Below the pieces are notes generated by a model. That model saw only the letters and a program-made list of their open reading frames with translations, was not told the origin of the DNA and did no database searches. The position numbers and the translations under genes are program-made. DNA of 64,000 nucleotides, taken from the NCBI RefSeq assembly GCF_009754945.1, contig NZ_WPIN01000004.1, positions 620,001-684,000 of the forward strand, in the 5' to 3' direction. This DNA comes from Spirosoma arboris. GTDB lineage: Bacteria; Bacteroidota; Bacteroidia; Cytophagales; Spirosomataceae. Below, one piece after another: positions 35,683 to 45,382 of the stretch (within the stretch, counting starts at the first letter, position 1; the number at the start of each line of letters is the position of its first letter).

Positions 35683-38067
35683 TCATGGCACTCGCACATC
35701 AGCGGTGGCTTCATCATCTTCGCCACGATTGTAGCCGTTGCCTGGCGTGGAGTCAGGGTCGGGTTGGTCGACGTGGGAGATTTGGCCGGTCAGCTGGGCG
35801 AGATTGGTAGTAGAACCTGCGCGCACAACCAACATAAGCCGCGAAGTATTACCGGCTGGAACCTGAGCAAGTGTACCTGTGACGGTTTGTCCACTGATGG
35901 TGAAACTATTTGTATTAAGTAATTGCCAGCCAGTAGGTAGGACCACTTGTATCGCGACATTAGTTGCGGCTAGCCCTTGCCCATTACTTACGGCACAAAC
36001 GATGGTGAGCGATGCGCCCGGTTCTACGGTACTGCTGGTTTGTATGGCTAAACTTAGGTCGGCTTTGGTAGGGTCAGGAATAGGCTGATCTACTGGACTA
36101 GAAGCAGCTGTTCGTCCACCGGGATTAGGGGAGTCATAGCGGATAATGCCATTGGTTCTAAAATCAATTGTTGCCATATCGTCCTCTCCATCTGTTGTAC
36201 CACTGTTTGGAGTAGAGTCTGGGTCAAATTGGTCTGCAGCCGTAATCTGAGCGGCCACAACATAGTGTCCTGGCGCTGTTACGTCCGTTCGGATAGTGAC
36301 CATCCTGGTTGTGTTGGCGGGCAGGGTATCGAATGCTGCTGTAACAAGACCATTCAGTGCCGTAACAGATGCTTGTGGGCTATCAATAAACGAGAGCCCG
36401 GCAGGTAACTGACTCTGTAGGCGCACGCCAGTGGCAGCCTGGGGCCCGTTGTTCATCACAAATAGCTGATGGGTAATCGGCTGGCCTACTGTTACAATGC
36501 GTCGGTCGGTTTGCATGGCCATACTCAAATCGGCCTGCTGAATAACGAGCGGGGGCGGTGTAGGCTCATTGCCAATGAAGAGCGTGTTGCGGAAATCGTG
36601 TAAGACCGTTTCGAGTTGATAACCTGGACCACTGTCACCAACCGGGCGCACAGATAACCGATAACTTCCTGGTGATATACCCCCCACGCCAGGCGATTGG
36701 GGAGCATAAAAACGTAACGACCCATAATCACTGAAGCCAGGATTGGCATAGCCTGAAGTATCTATGCGGGTAAGAGTAGTCCAGGAAGTATCTGTGAAAT
36801 CACCACTATCCAGCCGCTCCAACCGCCCTTCGACGGGCGAACTTGATCCAACTAACAGGAAAAAATTGTGCGACGACGATTCATACCGATACCCGACCCG
36901 CTGTAGACTGCTAAACACGGTGCCACTTGTAACAGCTTGCCAGCCTGCATCGGTCCGAATCGTGTCAGCTGAGGGAGAGAACGGAATCGACTGACTGAAA
37001 AACAGGTTGGTCAGACTCTGATTCCATAAATTAGCCACACGCACCAGACCCTGACCGCCAAAATGGATGTCATCCACACGGTTGTCGGGGCCAGTCAACC
37101 CATCGGTTGCCGGACCCGCATACACATCGGCGACCTCGTGACTTAACCGGTTCTGAGCCGAAATCACCTGGCTATTGGTTGTCCCTGAGATATAACTGGC
37201 CCGCGAGACCAGCCAGGCCAGACGGCTATGGCTCAGTTGCTGACGACTTTTTGTGATGAGCGAGCTGACATTGTTAAAGTACGTCTGTTCAGTTATACCG
37301 CTGTCGCTTTCGCCCTGATGCCATAAGATGGCTCGCATACCCAGCCGACTAATATAGTATAAGAGTGTAGTACTGACTCGCTGATAGGGGAGGGTGATGG
37401 GTGCTGCCGCAGCACTTTTGGTCCACTCGGTACTGTTACTGCCTCCCTGGGCGGCCCCCAGAAACAGAATCGGTACATTGAGTCGTTTAGTCAAACTATC
37501 ACCCAAAATTCCCCAGAGATAGGGCGCATTGGATGGTCCAATGCTGGCTCCTGCACTGACATGACTGAACAGGAAGGGGAATGTCTGGCTGTCAATCTGG
37601 TCACGCTGGAAGAAGTCGATGCAGGAGACTCGGTCGTCGATGGCTGGTGGGACATCGGTGGCGATTCCCCCCTGGGCATTGGATTGTCCTGCAATGACGA
37701 ACACCTCCCCAACGCCGACTCGGCTAACGGCGGTATCGGCGACCACAGTGGTGGCAGATTTGGCTCGTATCTCGAGTCGATACCAGCCGCCGTGGGCCGC
37801 TAGATTTCCTCTAAATGTTCGATCATCGTTGACAGTTGCAACAAGTTTCCAGTTACTAGGCGTACCTTGTCCAACCGCCATGGGTATGAGTCGAGCTTCG
37901 ATCGTTGCGGCTGTTCCTGGTGCTTTACCGGCGATAGTAAGTTGAGCCCGATTGGCGGTATCCCGTTGAATGACCGACCGGGTCATGGGGGAGTTAATAA
38001 TAAACTGAGCCTGGAGAAGATAGGGTACTATGCACAAAAAAAATGCTTGGTAAATAGCTTTAATCAT
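35683..38067 (-). CDS. Exported SASA-type (sialate O-acetylesterase-like) esterase with two DUF11 domains
   Basis: A 794-residue protein with a signal peptide ending LLQAQ (residue 21). After a beta domain (22-118), an SGNH/SASA domain has VIAGQSNAQGG (Ser129 nucleophile), ILWHQGESDS, and DDIHFGGQGL carrying the Asp/His pair. A middle region (about 390-525) looks like a pre-peptidase or lectin-like sandwich. Two DUF11-like domains (about 540-660 and 690-790) follow, each with a PNSGTTDGEDD or PGNGYNRGEDDEATADV tail. The enzyme probably removes acetyl esters from glycans while the DUF11 parts extend it from the surface. It is convergent with the beta-roll gene with 52 bp between. Confidence 0.85.
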   Translation of the reverse strand: MIKAIYQAFFLCIVPYLLQAQFIINSPMTRSVIQRDTANRAQLTIAGKAPGTAATIEARLIPMAVGQGTPSNWKLVATVNDDRTFRGNLAAHGGWYRLEIRAKSATTVVADTAVSRVGVGEVFVIAGQSNAQGGIATDVPPAIDDRVSCIDFFQRDQIDSQTFPFLFSHVSAGASIGPSNAPYLWGILGDSLTKRLNVPILFLGAAQGGSNSTEWTKSAAAAPITLPYQRVSTTLLYYISRLGMRAILWHQGESDSGITEQTYFNNVSSLITKSRQQLSHSRLAWLVSRASYISGTTNSQVISAQNRLSHEVADVYAGPATDGLTGPDNRVDDIHFGGQGLVRVANLWNQSLTNLFFSQSIPFSPSADTIRTDAGWQAVTSGTVFSSLQRVGYRYESSSHNFFLLVGSSSPVEGRLERLDSGDFTDTSWTTLTRIDTSGYANPGFSDYGSLRFYAPQSPGVGGISPGSYRLSVRPVGDSGPGYQLETVLHDFRNTLFIGNEPTPPPLVIQQADLSMAMQTDRRIVTVGQPITHQLFVMNNGPQAATGVRLQSQLPAGLSFIDSPQASVTALNGLVTAAFDTLPANTTRMVTIRTDVTAPGHYVVAAQITAADQFDPDSTPNSGTTDGEDDMATIDFRTNGIIRYDSPNPGGRTAASSPVDQPIPDPTKADLSLAIQTSSTVEPGASLTIVCAVSNGQGLAATNVAIQVVLPTGWQLLNTNSFTISGQTVTGTLAQVPAGNTSRLMLVVRAGSTTNLAQLTGQISHVDQPDPDSTPGNGYNRGEDDEATADVRVP

Positions 38068-38608
38068 TCCGTATTAAGTACAAACTGGTTGTACTTTGAG
38101 TTTTTGATTGATTTTTTCGTAGAAAAATGATTGAAAATGGGCTAAAATGCAGGCTCATCCGCTCTGGCGTTTAGCGGAAATTCAACCAAAATTGATGGGG
38201 CTTTATGGGATGGTTTTTTGGGACTGAGCACCTCACTCTTAAGACTTTAACATAAAATTGGCCTTCAAAATTAATCGAGGAACGGTAGCCGAAAGTTGGG
38301 TGCAGCAGGCGAATAGTACAATACTAACGCTCAAGTGCCCCGATTAATATAGTTGAATAAGTCAGCACGAGAGTCAAGGAGGTTCTTATTCCAACCGAGA
38401 GGAAGCATTCGTTTAACTGATGGGCAAATTTAATAACACTTCTTGAGTGTTGACCGAATCGGGAAAGAATTTAATAACCTCACCTGTGGCTATAAAAATT
38501 ATATGCTCATCAAGTCTGGCAATTAGATGTCAGATTTGATGAGCATATTCAGCTCATTGTCAGTGATAATTGATTTCTAATTTACCTGTTCTAGTAGTTT
38601 AGTGGCTA
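38068..38608. other. Intergenic region between two leftward genes
   Basis: About 540 bp. It contains the terminator hairpin of the DUF6582 gene (38501-38548) and presumably the promoter of the esterase gene near 38068-38200. No ORF with supporting features, no recognisable RNA. Confidence 0.4.
38501..38548 (-). terminator. Terminator hairpin after the DUF6582 gene
   Basis: Arms 38501-38518 and 38531-38548 are complementary except for one G-T pair. On the minus strand the stem is followed by AATTTTTA. It is 60 bp beyond the stop codon. Confidence 0.7.
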
Positions 38609-38863
38609 CTAGTCCTGAATAGCCACATCGTGTTTCTTCGCAGCCTTTTTAATTCGTTCTTTAATGGTGTTCACTTCATCCGAGTCGTATTTGGCTGCGT
38701 TATCTTTGTGGTTGATATAACTCCACGCAGCCCGAACGTGCTCAGGCGTATCGATTGGATATTTTTTGTTCGTCCGATCGGCGAATTCAACGTCGCCATA
38801 TTTGTGCTCACCTTCTGTCGGCTTTACGTCGTCGCGCCGATCAATTTTAGGGTCGTTTGCCAT
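38609..38863 (-). CDS. Small acidic/basic protein of the DUF6582 type
   Basis: An 84-residue soluble protein, very rich in charged residues: MANDPKIDRRDDVKP, then KYGDVEFADRTNKKYPIDT, HVRAAWSYINHKDNAAKY and a C-terminal TIKERIKKAAKKHDV. The A-D-x-x-N-K-K-Y-P-(I/L)-D-T-x-E-H-(V/I)-R-A-A-x-x-Y-I motif is that of DUF6582, a small family of unknown function also seen in phages and stress loci. It stands alone with its own terminator. Confidence 0.8.
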   Translation of the reverse strand: MANDPKIDRRDDVKPTEGEHKYGDVEFADRTNKKYPIDTPEHVRAAWSYINHKDNAAKYDSDEVNTIKERIKKAAKKHDVAIQD

Positions 38864-38997
38864 GATCGTTGAGTTGTTTGATTAGATTTAAATGCTATTT
38901 GGATTGAATATTGGATGAAGATTAATCCAACCAGCTTCTTCATCAACGATAATCGGGAATCGAATGTTTACAGGCCATTAGGTCTTACTAAAAAGCT

Positions 38998-40068
38998 ATG
39001 TCAATTCTTTTTTCTCCGCTATCCATTCGTAGCATTCAGCTTAAAAATCGCATTGTTGTTTCGCCCATGTGCCAGTATTCCAGCGAAGATGGTTTCTCAA
39101 ATGACTGGCATCTGGTGCATCTGGGAAGCCGGGCTGTAGGGGGAGCCGGCCTGATTTTTACGGAAGCAACAGCCGTTTCTCCTGAAGGCCGAATTTCGCC
39201 CGATGACTTGGGAATCTGGAAAGACGACCATATTCCAGGGTTAAAACGAATTACTCAGTTTATCAGACAAAATGGTGTTATAGCTGGTATTCAGTTGGCT
39301 CATGCCGGACGAAAAGGCAGTCACCGCCGACCCTGGGAGGGTGGCAACATGATCGCACCAACTGCCGAACGAGGGTGGCAAACCGTAGCGCCCAGTGCTA
39401 TTCCATTCCAGGAATCAGAACCTGCACCTGTGGCATTGACTACAGAAGGTATCGAAAAGGTACTGACTGATTTTCAGTCGGCTGCTCAGCGTGCACATGC
39501 TGCTGGATTTCAGGTGATTGAAATTCATGCCGCTCATGGCTATTTGATACACCAATTCCTGTCGCCGTTGAGCAACCATCGAACGGATGAATACGGCGGC
39601 TCCTTCGATAATCGCGTACGGCTGTTACTCGAAGTGCTTGAGCGCGTCCAAACCGTATGGCCAAAAGAGTTACCGCTTTTTGTTCGAATTTCAGCTACCG
39701 ACTGGACCGAAGGCGGCTGGACTGCCGACGATTCGATTGCATTAGCGAGTATTCTGAAAACAAAAGGAGTTGATGTTGTGGATTGTTCAACAGGAGGTAA
39801 TGTGGCAAGTGCTAAAATTCCTTTGAAGCCCGGCTATCAGGTTCCTTTTGCAGAGCGTATTAAGCAGGAAGCGGATATCATGACAGCTGCAGTGGGATTA
39901 ATTACATCGCCCAAACAGGCCGATACGATTCTGGCAACTGGTCAGGCCGATTTGGTGTTGTTGGCCCGCGAGTTTTTACGAGACCCGTATTTTCCACTGC
40001 ATGCTGCCCATGCTATGGATAATGCCATTAGCTGGCCGGTTCAGTATGAACGAGCACGCCCCCGATGA
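38998..40068 (+). CDS. NADH:flavin oxidoreductase, old yellow enzyme (YqjM-like)
   Basis: A 356-residue FMN-binding TIM barrel. YqjM-type signatures are present: VVSPMCQYSSEDG near residue 20-32 (with the Cys that tunes the flavin), GGAGLIFTEATAVSPEGR, QLAHAGRKGSHRRPW, IHAAHGYLIHQFLSP with SNHRTDEYGGS, and a late VGLITSPKQAD followed by DLVLLAREFLRDP. The pair H-A-A-H supplies the active-site substrate anchors. These enzymes reduce electrophilic alkenes with NADPH. Length is normal. It stands alone. A cytoplasmic detoxification role is likely. Confidence 0.94.
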   Translation: MSILFSPLSIRSIQLKNRIVVSPMCQYSSEDGFSNDWHLVHLGSRAVGGAGLIFTEATAVSPEGRISPDDLGIWKDDHIPGLKRITQFIRQNGVIAGIQLAHAGRKGSHRRPWEGGNMIAPTAERGWQTVAPSAIPFQESEPAPVALTTEGIEKVLTDFQSAAQRAHAAGFQVIEIHAAHGYLIHQFLSPLSNHRTDEYGGSFDNRVRLLLEVLERVQTVWPKELPLFVRISATDWTEGGWTADDSIALASILKTKGVDVVDCSTGGNVASAKIPLKPGYQVPFAERIKQEADIMTAAVGLITSPKQADTILATGQADLVLLAREFLRDPYFPLHAAHAMDNAISWPVQYERARPR

Positions 40069-40238
40069 ATAATTGCGCTGGAAATAAACATTTTGCCGCC
40101 AGAAACAGTAATCTTGCCAGCAGAGATTAGCTATTCATCATTCAGTAACTGGGTTATTGATAAGCAATGGACTGATAATGACCTTATAACACAATGATTT
40201 TTTATTAAGTAATCACCATTTATTAACTGAGAAAATTT

Positions 40239-41093
40239 ATGCGCTGGTTAGGAGGAGACGAGAGTGATAATGTCGAAGACCGCCGGGGAAGCGGTGGAGG
40301 AGGCTTACTCGTTGGCGGTGGAATTGGCACCGTCGTGATAGCCATTATTGTCATGTTACTGGGTGGCGATCCGTCAGAAGTGCTCAACCGTAGTTCACCT
40401 GATCAGGCAACGTCGGAGGCTCCATCTGGACCACAGGCTGATGATGATGCAGCCCATTTTACAAGAAAAGTACTAGCCAGCACAGAGAAGGTCTGGACGA
40501 AACTGTTTGCCGAACAGGGCGCACAGTACCAGAAGCCGGTTTTAGTGATGTTTCGGGGAGTAACCTCGTCTGGTTGTGGTACAGCACAGGAGGCTATGGG
40601 TCCTTTCTATTGCCCGGTCGATCAGAAAGTGTACATCGACCTCTCGTTCTATGATGAACTCGCCCAGCGATTTCAGGCCCCCGGCGATTTTGCAATGTCT
40701 TACGTCGTGGCACACGAGATAGGACACCATGTGCAGAAGCAACTGGGAATTATGGATAAAACAGATGCCATGCGCCAACATATGAGCGAACGGGAATATA
40801 ATCGGGTATCAGTTCGTCTGGAGTTACAGGCTGATTTCTTTGCGGGCGTTTGGGCACACCATGCACAGGGTCAGAGTATTGCGATCGATGAGAATGACGT
40901 TGAGTCGGCCCTGACAGCGGCCAATGCTATTGGTGACGATAAAATTCAGGAACAAACGCAAGGTCGAGTCGTACCCGATGCGTTCACCCACGGCAGTTCG
41001 GCTCAACGGGTGTATTGGTTCAAAAAGGGACTTAAAACGGGCGATATCAACCAGGGCGATACCTTCAACAGCCGCGAAGACGCAAATTTGTAA
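40239..41093 (+). CDS. YpfJ-family neutral zinc metallopeptidase
   Basis: A 284-residue protein starting MRWLGGDESDNVEDRRG, followed by one membrane helix (about residues 22-42, Gly-rich then hydrophobic) and a zincin domain. The zinc motif is HEIGH at 159-163, with the downstream ELQADFFAGVWAHHA segment carrying the third ligand, and the C-terminal DAFTHGSSAQRVYWFKKGL signature. Conserved Cys residues near GCGTAQ and FYCP fit an extracytoplasmic domain with a disulfide. The biological substrate is unknown. A clear terminator follows. Confidence 0.93.
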   Translation: MRWLGGDESDNVEDRRGSGGGGLLVGGGIGTVVIAIIVMLLGGDPSEVLNRSSPDQATSEAPSGPQADDDAAHFTRKVLASTEKVWTKLFAEQGAQYQKPVLVMFRGVTSSGCGTAQEAMGPFYCPVDQKVYIDLSFYDELAQRFQAPGDFAMSYVVAHEIGHHVQKQLGIMDKTDAMRQHMSEREYNRVSVRLELQADFFAGVWAHHAQGQSIAIDENDVESALTAANAIGDDKIQEQTQGRVVPDAFTHGSSAQRVYWFKKGLKTGDINQGDTFNSREDANL

Positions 41094-41116
41094 TAGGCTG
41101 ATTGGCTTATTGATAC

Positions 41117-41148
41117 AAAAAACGGAGCTGTTACGGCTCCGTTTTTTT
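41117..41148. terminator. Bidirectional terminator between convergent genes
   Basis: AACGGAGC (41121-41128) pairs with GCTCCGTT (41136-41143), flanked by A- and T-runs on both sides. It serves the zinc peptidase and the hybrid kinase genes. Confidence 0.88.
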
Positions 41149-41188
41149 GTGAATATTGCCTGGATTATGACCAGCCAGGCGGCTATAA

Positions 41189-44100
41189 TTACTTCTTCCA
41201 CTCTGTCAAAAACTCCTCGAATGCGTGTTCTAGAGCGTGTAAAGCCTCGGCCAAGCCACTGGTATCATTGACTTTCAACTTGCCTTCGGCGGTGCGGGCA
41301 ATGTCGGCTACGCGGGATATCCCGATGGTTCCGGCACTTCCTTTCAGCGTATGCAAGTGGCTTTTCACGGTTGGAATGTCGCCTAATGAATAGGCTGACA
41401 GAGAGCCGTTTACTAAATCGCTTGCTTCTGTCACAAACTCTTCCATAATACTGTCTACCAGATCCTGACCGCCAATATCCCGAAGCTGTCCAACAATCTC
41501 GGCGTCGATAATGGGCAGTGCGGGTTCGACTGCTTTTACAGCAGGTTTAGGAGCAGGTAACGAAGGAGATTCAGGCGTATGCTTGGCCCGATTGGCATCT
41601 GTGAGTTCTTTAACTTTGGCCACCAGACTCTGGGCACGAATAGGCTTGGCAATGTAATCGTCGAGCCCCTGACTGATGAAGCGTTCCCGATCTTCTTTCA
41701 TCGAGTAAGCCGTCATAGCGACAATAGTTGGTAGCTTTTTACCGAACTGTTCACGCAACAAGCGAGTGGTTTCAACACCGTCCATGTCGGGCATCTGAAT
41801 GTCCATAAAAATGACATCGAAGCCTGCGTATCCTTCGGTATTCTCGACGGTTTCTCTTAGTTCTACCTCCCGAATAGCAGCCGGACCACTGTCGGCGGTG
41901 GTGACAATACAGCCAGCCTTTCGCAGAATCTCACTCGCTACTTTACGGTTTACGGCGTTATCATCCACTAACAACACATTCGGATGGTAGGTACTGAAGA
42001 AATTTGCCAGGGCAATTTCTGCCACTTCCGTTGTTTGCTGCGTTGGGCTAATGGCAGTCTCTTTCAGTTCAATCGTGAACCAGAATGTACTACCCATACC
42101 GACTGTCGATTCTACACCGACTTCGCCTTTCATCAGATGGGCTAGTTCTTTCGAGATAGCTAATCCTAAACCCGTGCCGCCAAACGATTTTCGGGAAGAT
42201 GTATCTACCTGGCTGAACGAGTTAAACAATAGGTTAATGTTTTGAGGAGAAATGCCAATACCCGAGTCAACAACGGCTACACGCATGCGGTTGAATTTGC
42301 CCCGTTTACTAATCAGCGATGCTTCGACCCGGATGGCGCCGTGTTCTGTGAATTTAATAGCATTGCTGGTCAGATTCGACAGAATTTGCAAAAGCCGTGT
42401 CTGGTCGGCAATAACGAACGTAGGAAGATCTGAGCCGAGGTGATAGGTCAGGGTATTATCTTTAGAGTTGGCCTGTTGCCCAAATAGCGCAATCAATTTC
42501 TCGAAAATTTCCTTAAACGCTACCGGTGATTCATGGAGAACCATTTTGCCGGCTTCAATTTTGGAAAGGTCCAGAATGTCGTTCAGAATGTTCAACAGCG
42601 TTTCCGACGAACGTTTGACGGTTTTTACATAGCTGCGTTGTTCCTCATCCAATTGGGTATCGTTCAGCAGGTCGATCATACCGATAATTCCGTTCATCGG
42701 CGTTCGGATTTCGTGGCTCATATTGGCCAGAAACTGCTCTTTTACTTTCAGCGATCGTTCGGCTTCATCTTTCGCTTTCACTAATTCGGCCGATTGCTTC
42801 TTTAATTCCGTGATGTCGCGAGCCAGTACGGCTACGACCGAATTACTGCCTGGATCGTCGTTCAACATCAGCATGTTAAACATGTACTGCCGTTCGCTAC
42901 CATCTTTTCGACGCATACTGGCTTCGAAATTTCTCAGGCTACGATTACGACCCAGTTTAAACATGGCGTGGCGAATCGCATTTTCGTCGATGAAAAATTT
43001 AGTTATCTCCTGGCCCATCACTTCGTCGGGTGTGTACCCCATCCGTTTGAAGATCGACGGGCTGATCATCGTAACGCGCCCTTTCCGATCTACACGGGCG
43101 TATATATCCTGTAGATTTTCGAAGATACCCCGGAATTTTTCTTCGCTCTGACGGGTAGCGATTTCAGCCCGTCGGCGGTTGGTGATGTTCCGGGCAATAC
43201 CCGAAACCTCATCAATAACACCACCCGCCAGTAAAATTGGATTGAGGTGAAACTCAAAATACGTCTCACCGCTGGGTGTCATAAAATGCAGTTCGAAATT
43301 CTGTGGATGCCCCCGGAACGCCTGCCGATATCGCTCTTCGAGTCGTTTACGATTTTCATCCCCAACCATGCGCCAGCCAAGTTCGGGCGCATGCGCCTGA
43401 ATGGAAGGCATTTCGTTGCCCTGGTATTCAATCAGCCGAGCGTAGTTTTTGTTGAACGAGGTCAGTTGAAGCGCTTTATTTACTGACCAGATTAAATACG
43501 TACTACTGTCGAAAATAGCATTCAACCGGGCGTTCTGCTTATCCAGACGAGCCTCCGATTGTTTACGCGCAATGGCCAGTGCCACTTGCCCCGAAATAAA
43601 TTCCAGCAACTCCAGATCACGGGGGCCATACGTCTGGGCATCATCGTACGACTTCACGCCAATGATCCCCGTAATTTCGTCGCCAATGCGGAGCGGTGCT
43701 GTTAACATCACCTGCGGTTGGCGCTGGCCATATAGATCAATGTTATGGTGATCTTCTAACTGACGAATGTCTCGTTCGTACAGAAATAAAGGTTTGTTGG
43801 CCAGAATTGTGTACTCGATAATGCCATTGCCCAGTTTCCGCTTGGTGAACCGCATATTACTCCCAAAGTATTCATCGACGTAGTACGGGAAGGATAAATA
43901 CGTTTTGGTGGAGTCATAGAGGGCAATAAAGAAGTTGCGGGCATCAATAATGTTGCCCAGTTCTTCATGAATTTTATGATATAGTTCACCAAGGTTAGGC
44001 GTATTGATTGTCCAGTTGGCAATGCTATAGTACAATTTCTGCGATTTTTCGGCCCGAATTTTGCCAGTTGTATCGTGCAGAATGCAACGGAAGGCAGTAG

Positions 44101-44884
44101 GACGACCATTATCGAACCGGCAGTTGACACTACCGGATAAAAACAGAGTTTTGCCAGCTTTGCTCCGAAAAACAGTTTCGACATAAGGAAGTTTGTCTCC
44201 GTCCTGAATACGTTTGAGCAAGCCCAGCGTGCTGGTGGCATAATCGGGATGGAGGACATCACGCAGGTTAAGCGCCGAAATCTCGTCGGAGGTATAGCCG
44301 AGGGCTTCACGCCAGGCACGGTTTACGAAGATGAATTTGCCATCGAGCGTGAGCAACTGGATCAGGTCGGAGGTGTTGTCGACCAGGTCTTGCAGTTGCG
44401 CATTCGTATTGGACAGAGCTGAGGCAACACGACGTTTATTCGTTACATCTTCGCCAATAACCGTAAAGGAAGAAACGTGACCATCAACACTGTTAATAAT
44501 GACCGAGTTGAGTTGCACATTTCGAAAGGCCCCAGAGCGGGCAAGAAGCGTAATTTCTTTCTGCTCAGGGAAACCTCCTTTGACCAAAGCCTCTTCGAAT
44601 TCAATTTCGAGTCGGGCACGATCGGTAGGGGGAATGAAGATTTCGAAAAAGTTTTTACCAATAATGTCACTTGGTTGCCAGGCCGTTACGCGATAGGTGT
44701 ACGGGTTGGCATAGCTAAGTGTTCCGTCGCGCTCAATAGTAAGGCCAACTAAATTGAGTTGACCAACCGTTTGGCGAACGTCGAATATAGGCTGTGCTTC
44801 AGACAGGGAGTGTCCGTCGCGTTCGTGATGTAGTCGTTGAATTTCGGCCACTAATTCATCTTTGGTTTTGGCAGACCAGCGCAT
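41189..44884 (-). CDS. Hybrid sensor histidine kinase (PAS/GAF sensors, HisKA, HATPase, receiver, Hpt)
   Basis: A 1231-residue soluble hybrid kinase. Approximate order: PAS (45-155), PAS (165-285), GAF (295-450), PAS (460-580), PAS (590-705), a coiled linker, HisKA with NMSHEIRTPMNGIIGM (about 745), HATPase_c (NLTSNAIKFTEHGAI, VVDSGIGISP, GTGLGLAISKEL), a receiver (VLLVDDNAVNRK, phospho-Asp in VIFMDIQMPDMDG) and a C-terminal Hpt (LHTLKGSAGTIG). No membrane helix is seen. The ATG at 44884 is preferred to the in-frame TTG twelve bases earlier. It could feed orphan Hpt or receiver proteins, but no partner is adjacent. Confidence 0.93.
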   Translation of the reverse strand: MRWSAKTKDELVAEIQRLHHERDGHSLSEAQPIFDVRQTVGQLNLVGLTIERDGTLSYANPYTYRVTAWQPSDIIGKNFFEIFIPPTDRARLEIEFEEALVKGGFPEQKEITLLARSGAFRNVQLNSVIINSVDGHVSSFTVIGEDVTNKRRVASALSNTNAQLQDLVDNTSDLIQLLTLDGKFIFVNRAWREALGYTSDEISALNLRDVLHPDYATSTLGLLKRIQDGDKLPYVETVFRSKAGKTLFLSGSVNCRFDNGRPTAFRCILHDTTGKIRAEKSQKLYYSIANWTINTPNLGELYHKIHEELGNIIDARNFFIALYDSTKTYLSFPYYVDEYFGSNMRFTKRKLGNGIIEYTILANKPLFLYERDIRQLEDHHNIDLYGQRQPQVMLTAPLRIGDEITGIIGVKSYDDAQTYGPRDLELLEFISGQVALAIARKQSEARLDKQNARLNAIFDSSTYLIWSVNKALQLTSFNKNYARLIEYQGNEMPSIQAHAPELGWRMVGDENRKRLEERYRQAFRGHPQNFELHFMTPSGETYFEFHLNPILLAGGVIDEVSGIARNITNRRRAEIATRQSEEKFRGIFENLQDIYARVDRKGRVTMISPSIFKRMGYTPDEVMGQEITKFFIDENAIRHAMFKLGRNRSLRNFEASMRRKDGSERQYMFNMLMLNDDPGSNSVVAVLARDITELKKQSAELVKAKDEAERSLKVKEQFLANMSHEIRTPMNGIIGMIDLLNDTQLDEEQRSYVKTVKRSSETLLNILNDILDLSKIEAGKMVLHESPVAFKEIFEKLIALFGQQANSKDNTLTYHLGSDLPTFVIADQTRLLQILSNLTSNAIKFTEHGAIRVEASLISKRGKFNRMRVAVVDSGIGISPQNINLLFNSFSQVDTSSRKSFGGTGLGLAISKELAHLMKGEVGVESTVGMGSTFWFTIELKETAISPTQQTTEVAEIALANFFSTYHPNVLLVDDNAVNRKVASEILRKAGCIVTTADSGPAAIREVELRETVENTEGYAGFDVIFMDIQMPDMDGVETTRLLREQFGKKLPTIVAMTAYSMKEDRERFISQGLDDYIAKPIRAQSLVAKVKELTDANRAKHTPESPSLPAPKPAVKAVEPALPIIDAEIVGQLRDIGGQDLVDSIMEEFVTEASDLVNGSLSAYSLGDIPTVKSHLHTLKGSAGTIGISRVADIARTAEGKLKVNDTSGLAEALHALEHAFEEFLTEWKK

Positions 44885-45040
44885 AGGGTAAGGCAATGAG
44901 TTGTATAAATTTACGAAAATGTTGGGTTCCGCTAACGACTAAATCTATAAATGACAATCGACATAAGAAGCGGATTTCCCCGTTAGACTATACGCAGTTG
45001 CAGAAGTATTGCTTACTTTGTTGTGTCTCAACAAATAACT

Positions 45041-45376
45041 ATGATAAGGTATTCTATTTGTTTATTGGTGTGGCTGACCACAATGGCCTGTGAATCATTT
45101 GATTTAGAGAAGAAAAAATTTCCGGTATGTGCGAAACCGTCGGCTTCCATTGGCTATACGGTTGGGCAGTTAGATGTTACTTTTTTTCTAGATAATCCAC
45201 AAGGTGATATCGGCGTTGCTGGCTGGGACCCCGGCGATAATAAAGGCAAAACTCGTGTTGGAACGCGGGTAACCTACAACTATGATCAGCCAGGCACGTA
45301 TACGATTACGCTCAATATTGCCAATTCGTGCGATGATAAGTTTACAACAACCCGGCAAATTACTGTCAGCAATTAA
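45041..45376 (+). CDS. Small PKD-type lipoprotein
   Basis: A 111-residue protein. The N-terminus MIRYSICLLVWLTTMACESF is a lipoprotein-like signal with Cys at about residue 17. A single beta-sandwich follows, with the PKD-like pattern GVAGWDPGDNKGKTRVGTRV, then YNYDQPGTYTITLNIANSC. PKD domains are structural or carbohydrate-binding. An in-frame GTG at 45023 exists, but the ATG at 45041 gives a cleaner signal. It is the first of three plus-strand genes separated by 6 and 68 bp that converge on the tubulin/actin/caspase run. Confidence 0.7.
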   Translation: MIRYSICLLVWLTTMACESFDLEKKKFPVCAKPSASIGYTVGQLDVTFFLDNPQGDIGVAGWDPGDNKGKTRVGTRVTYNYDQPGTYTITLNIANSCDDKFTTTRQITVSN

Positions 45377-45382
45377 CGTATT

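Noticed and set aside
41799..44752. Frames opposite the hybrid kinase
   Set aside because: Shadow frames of a well-defined multi-domain kinase gene.
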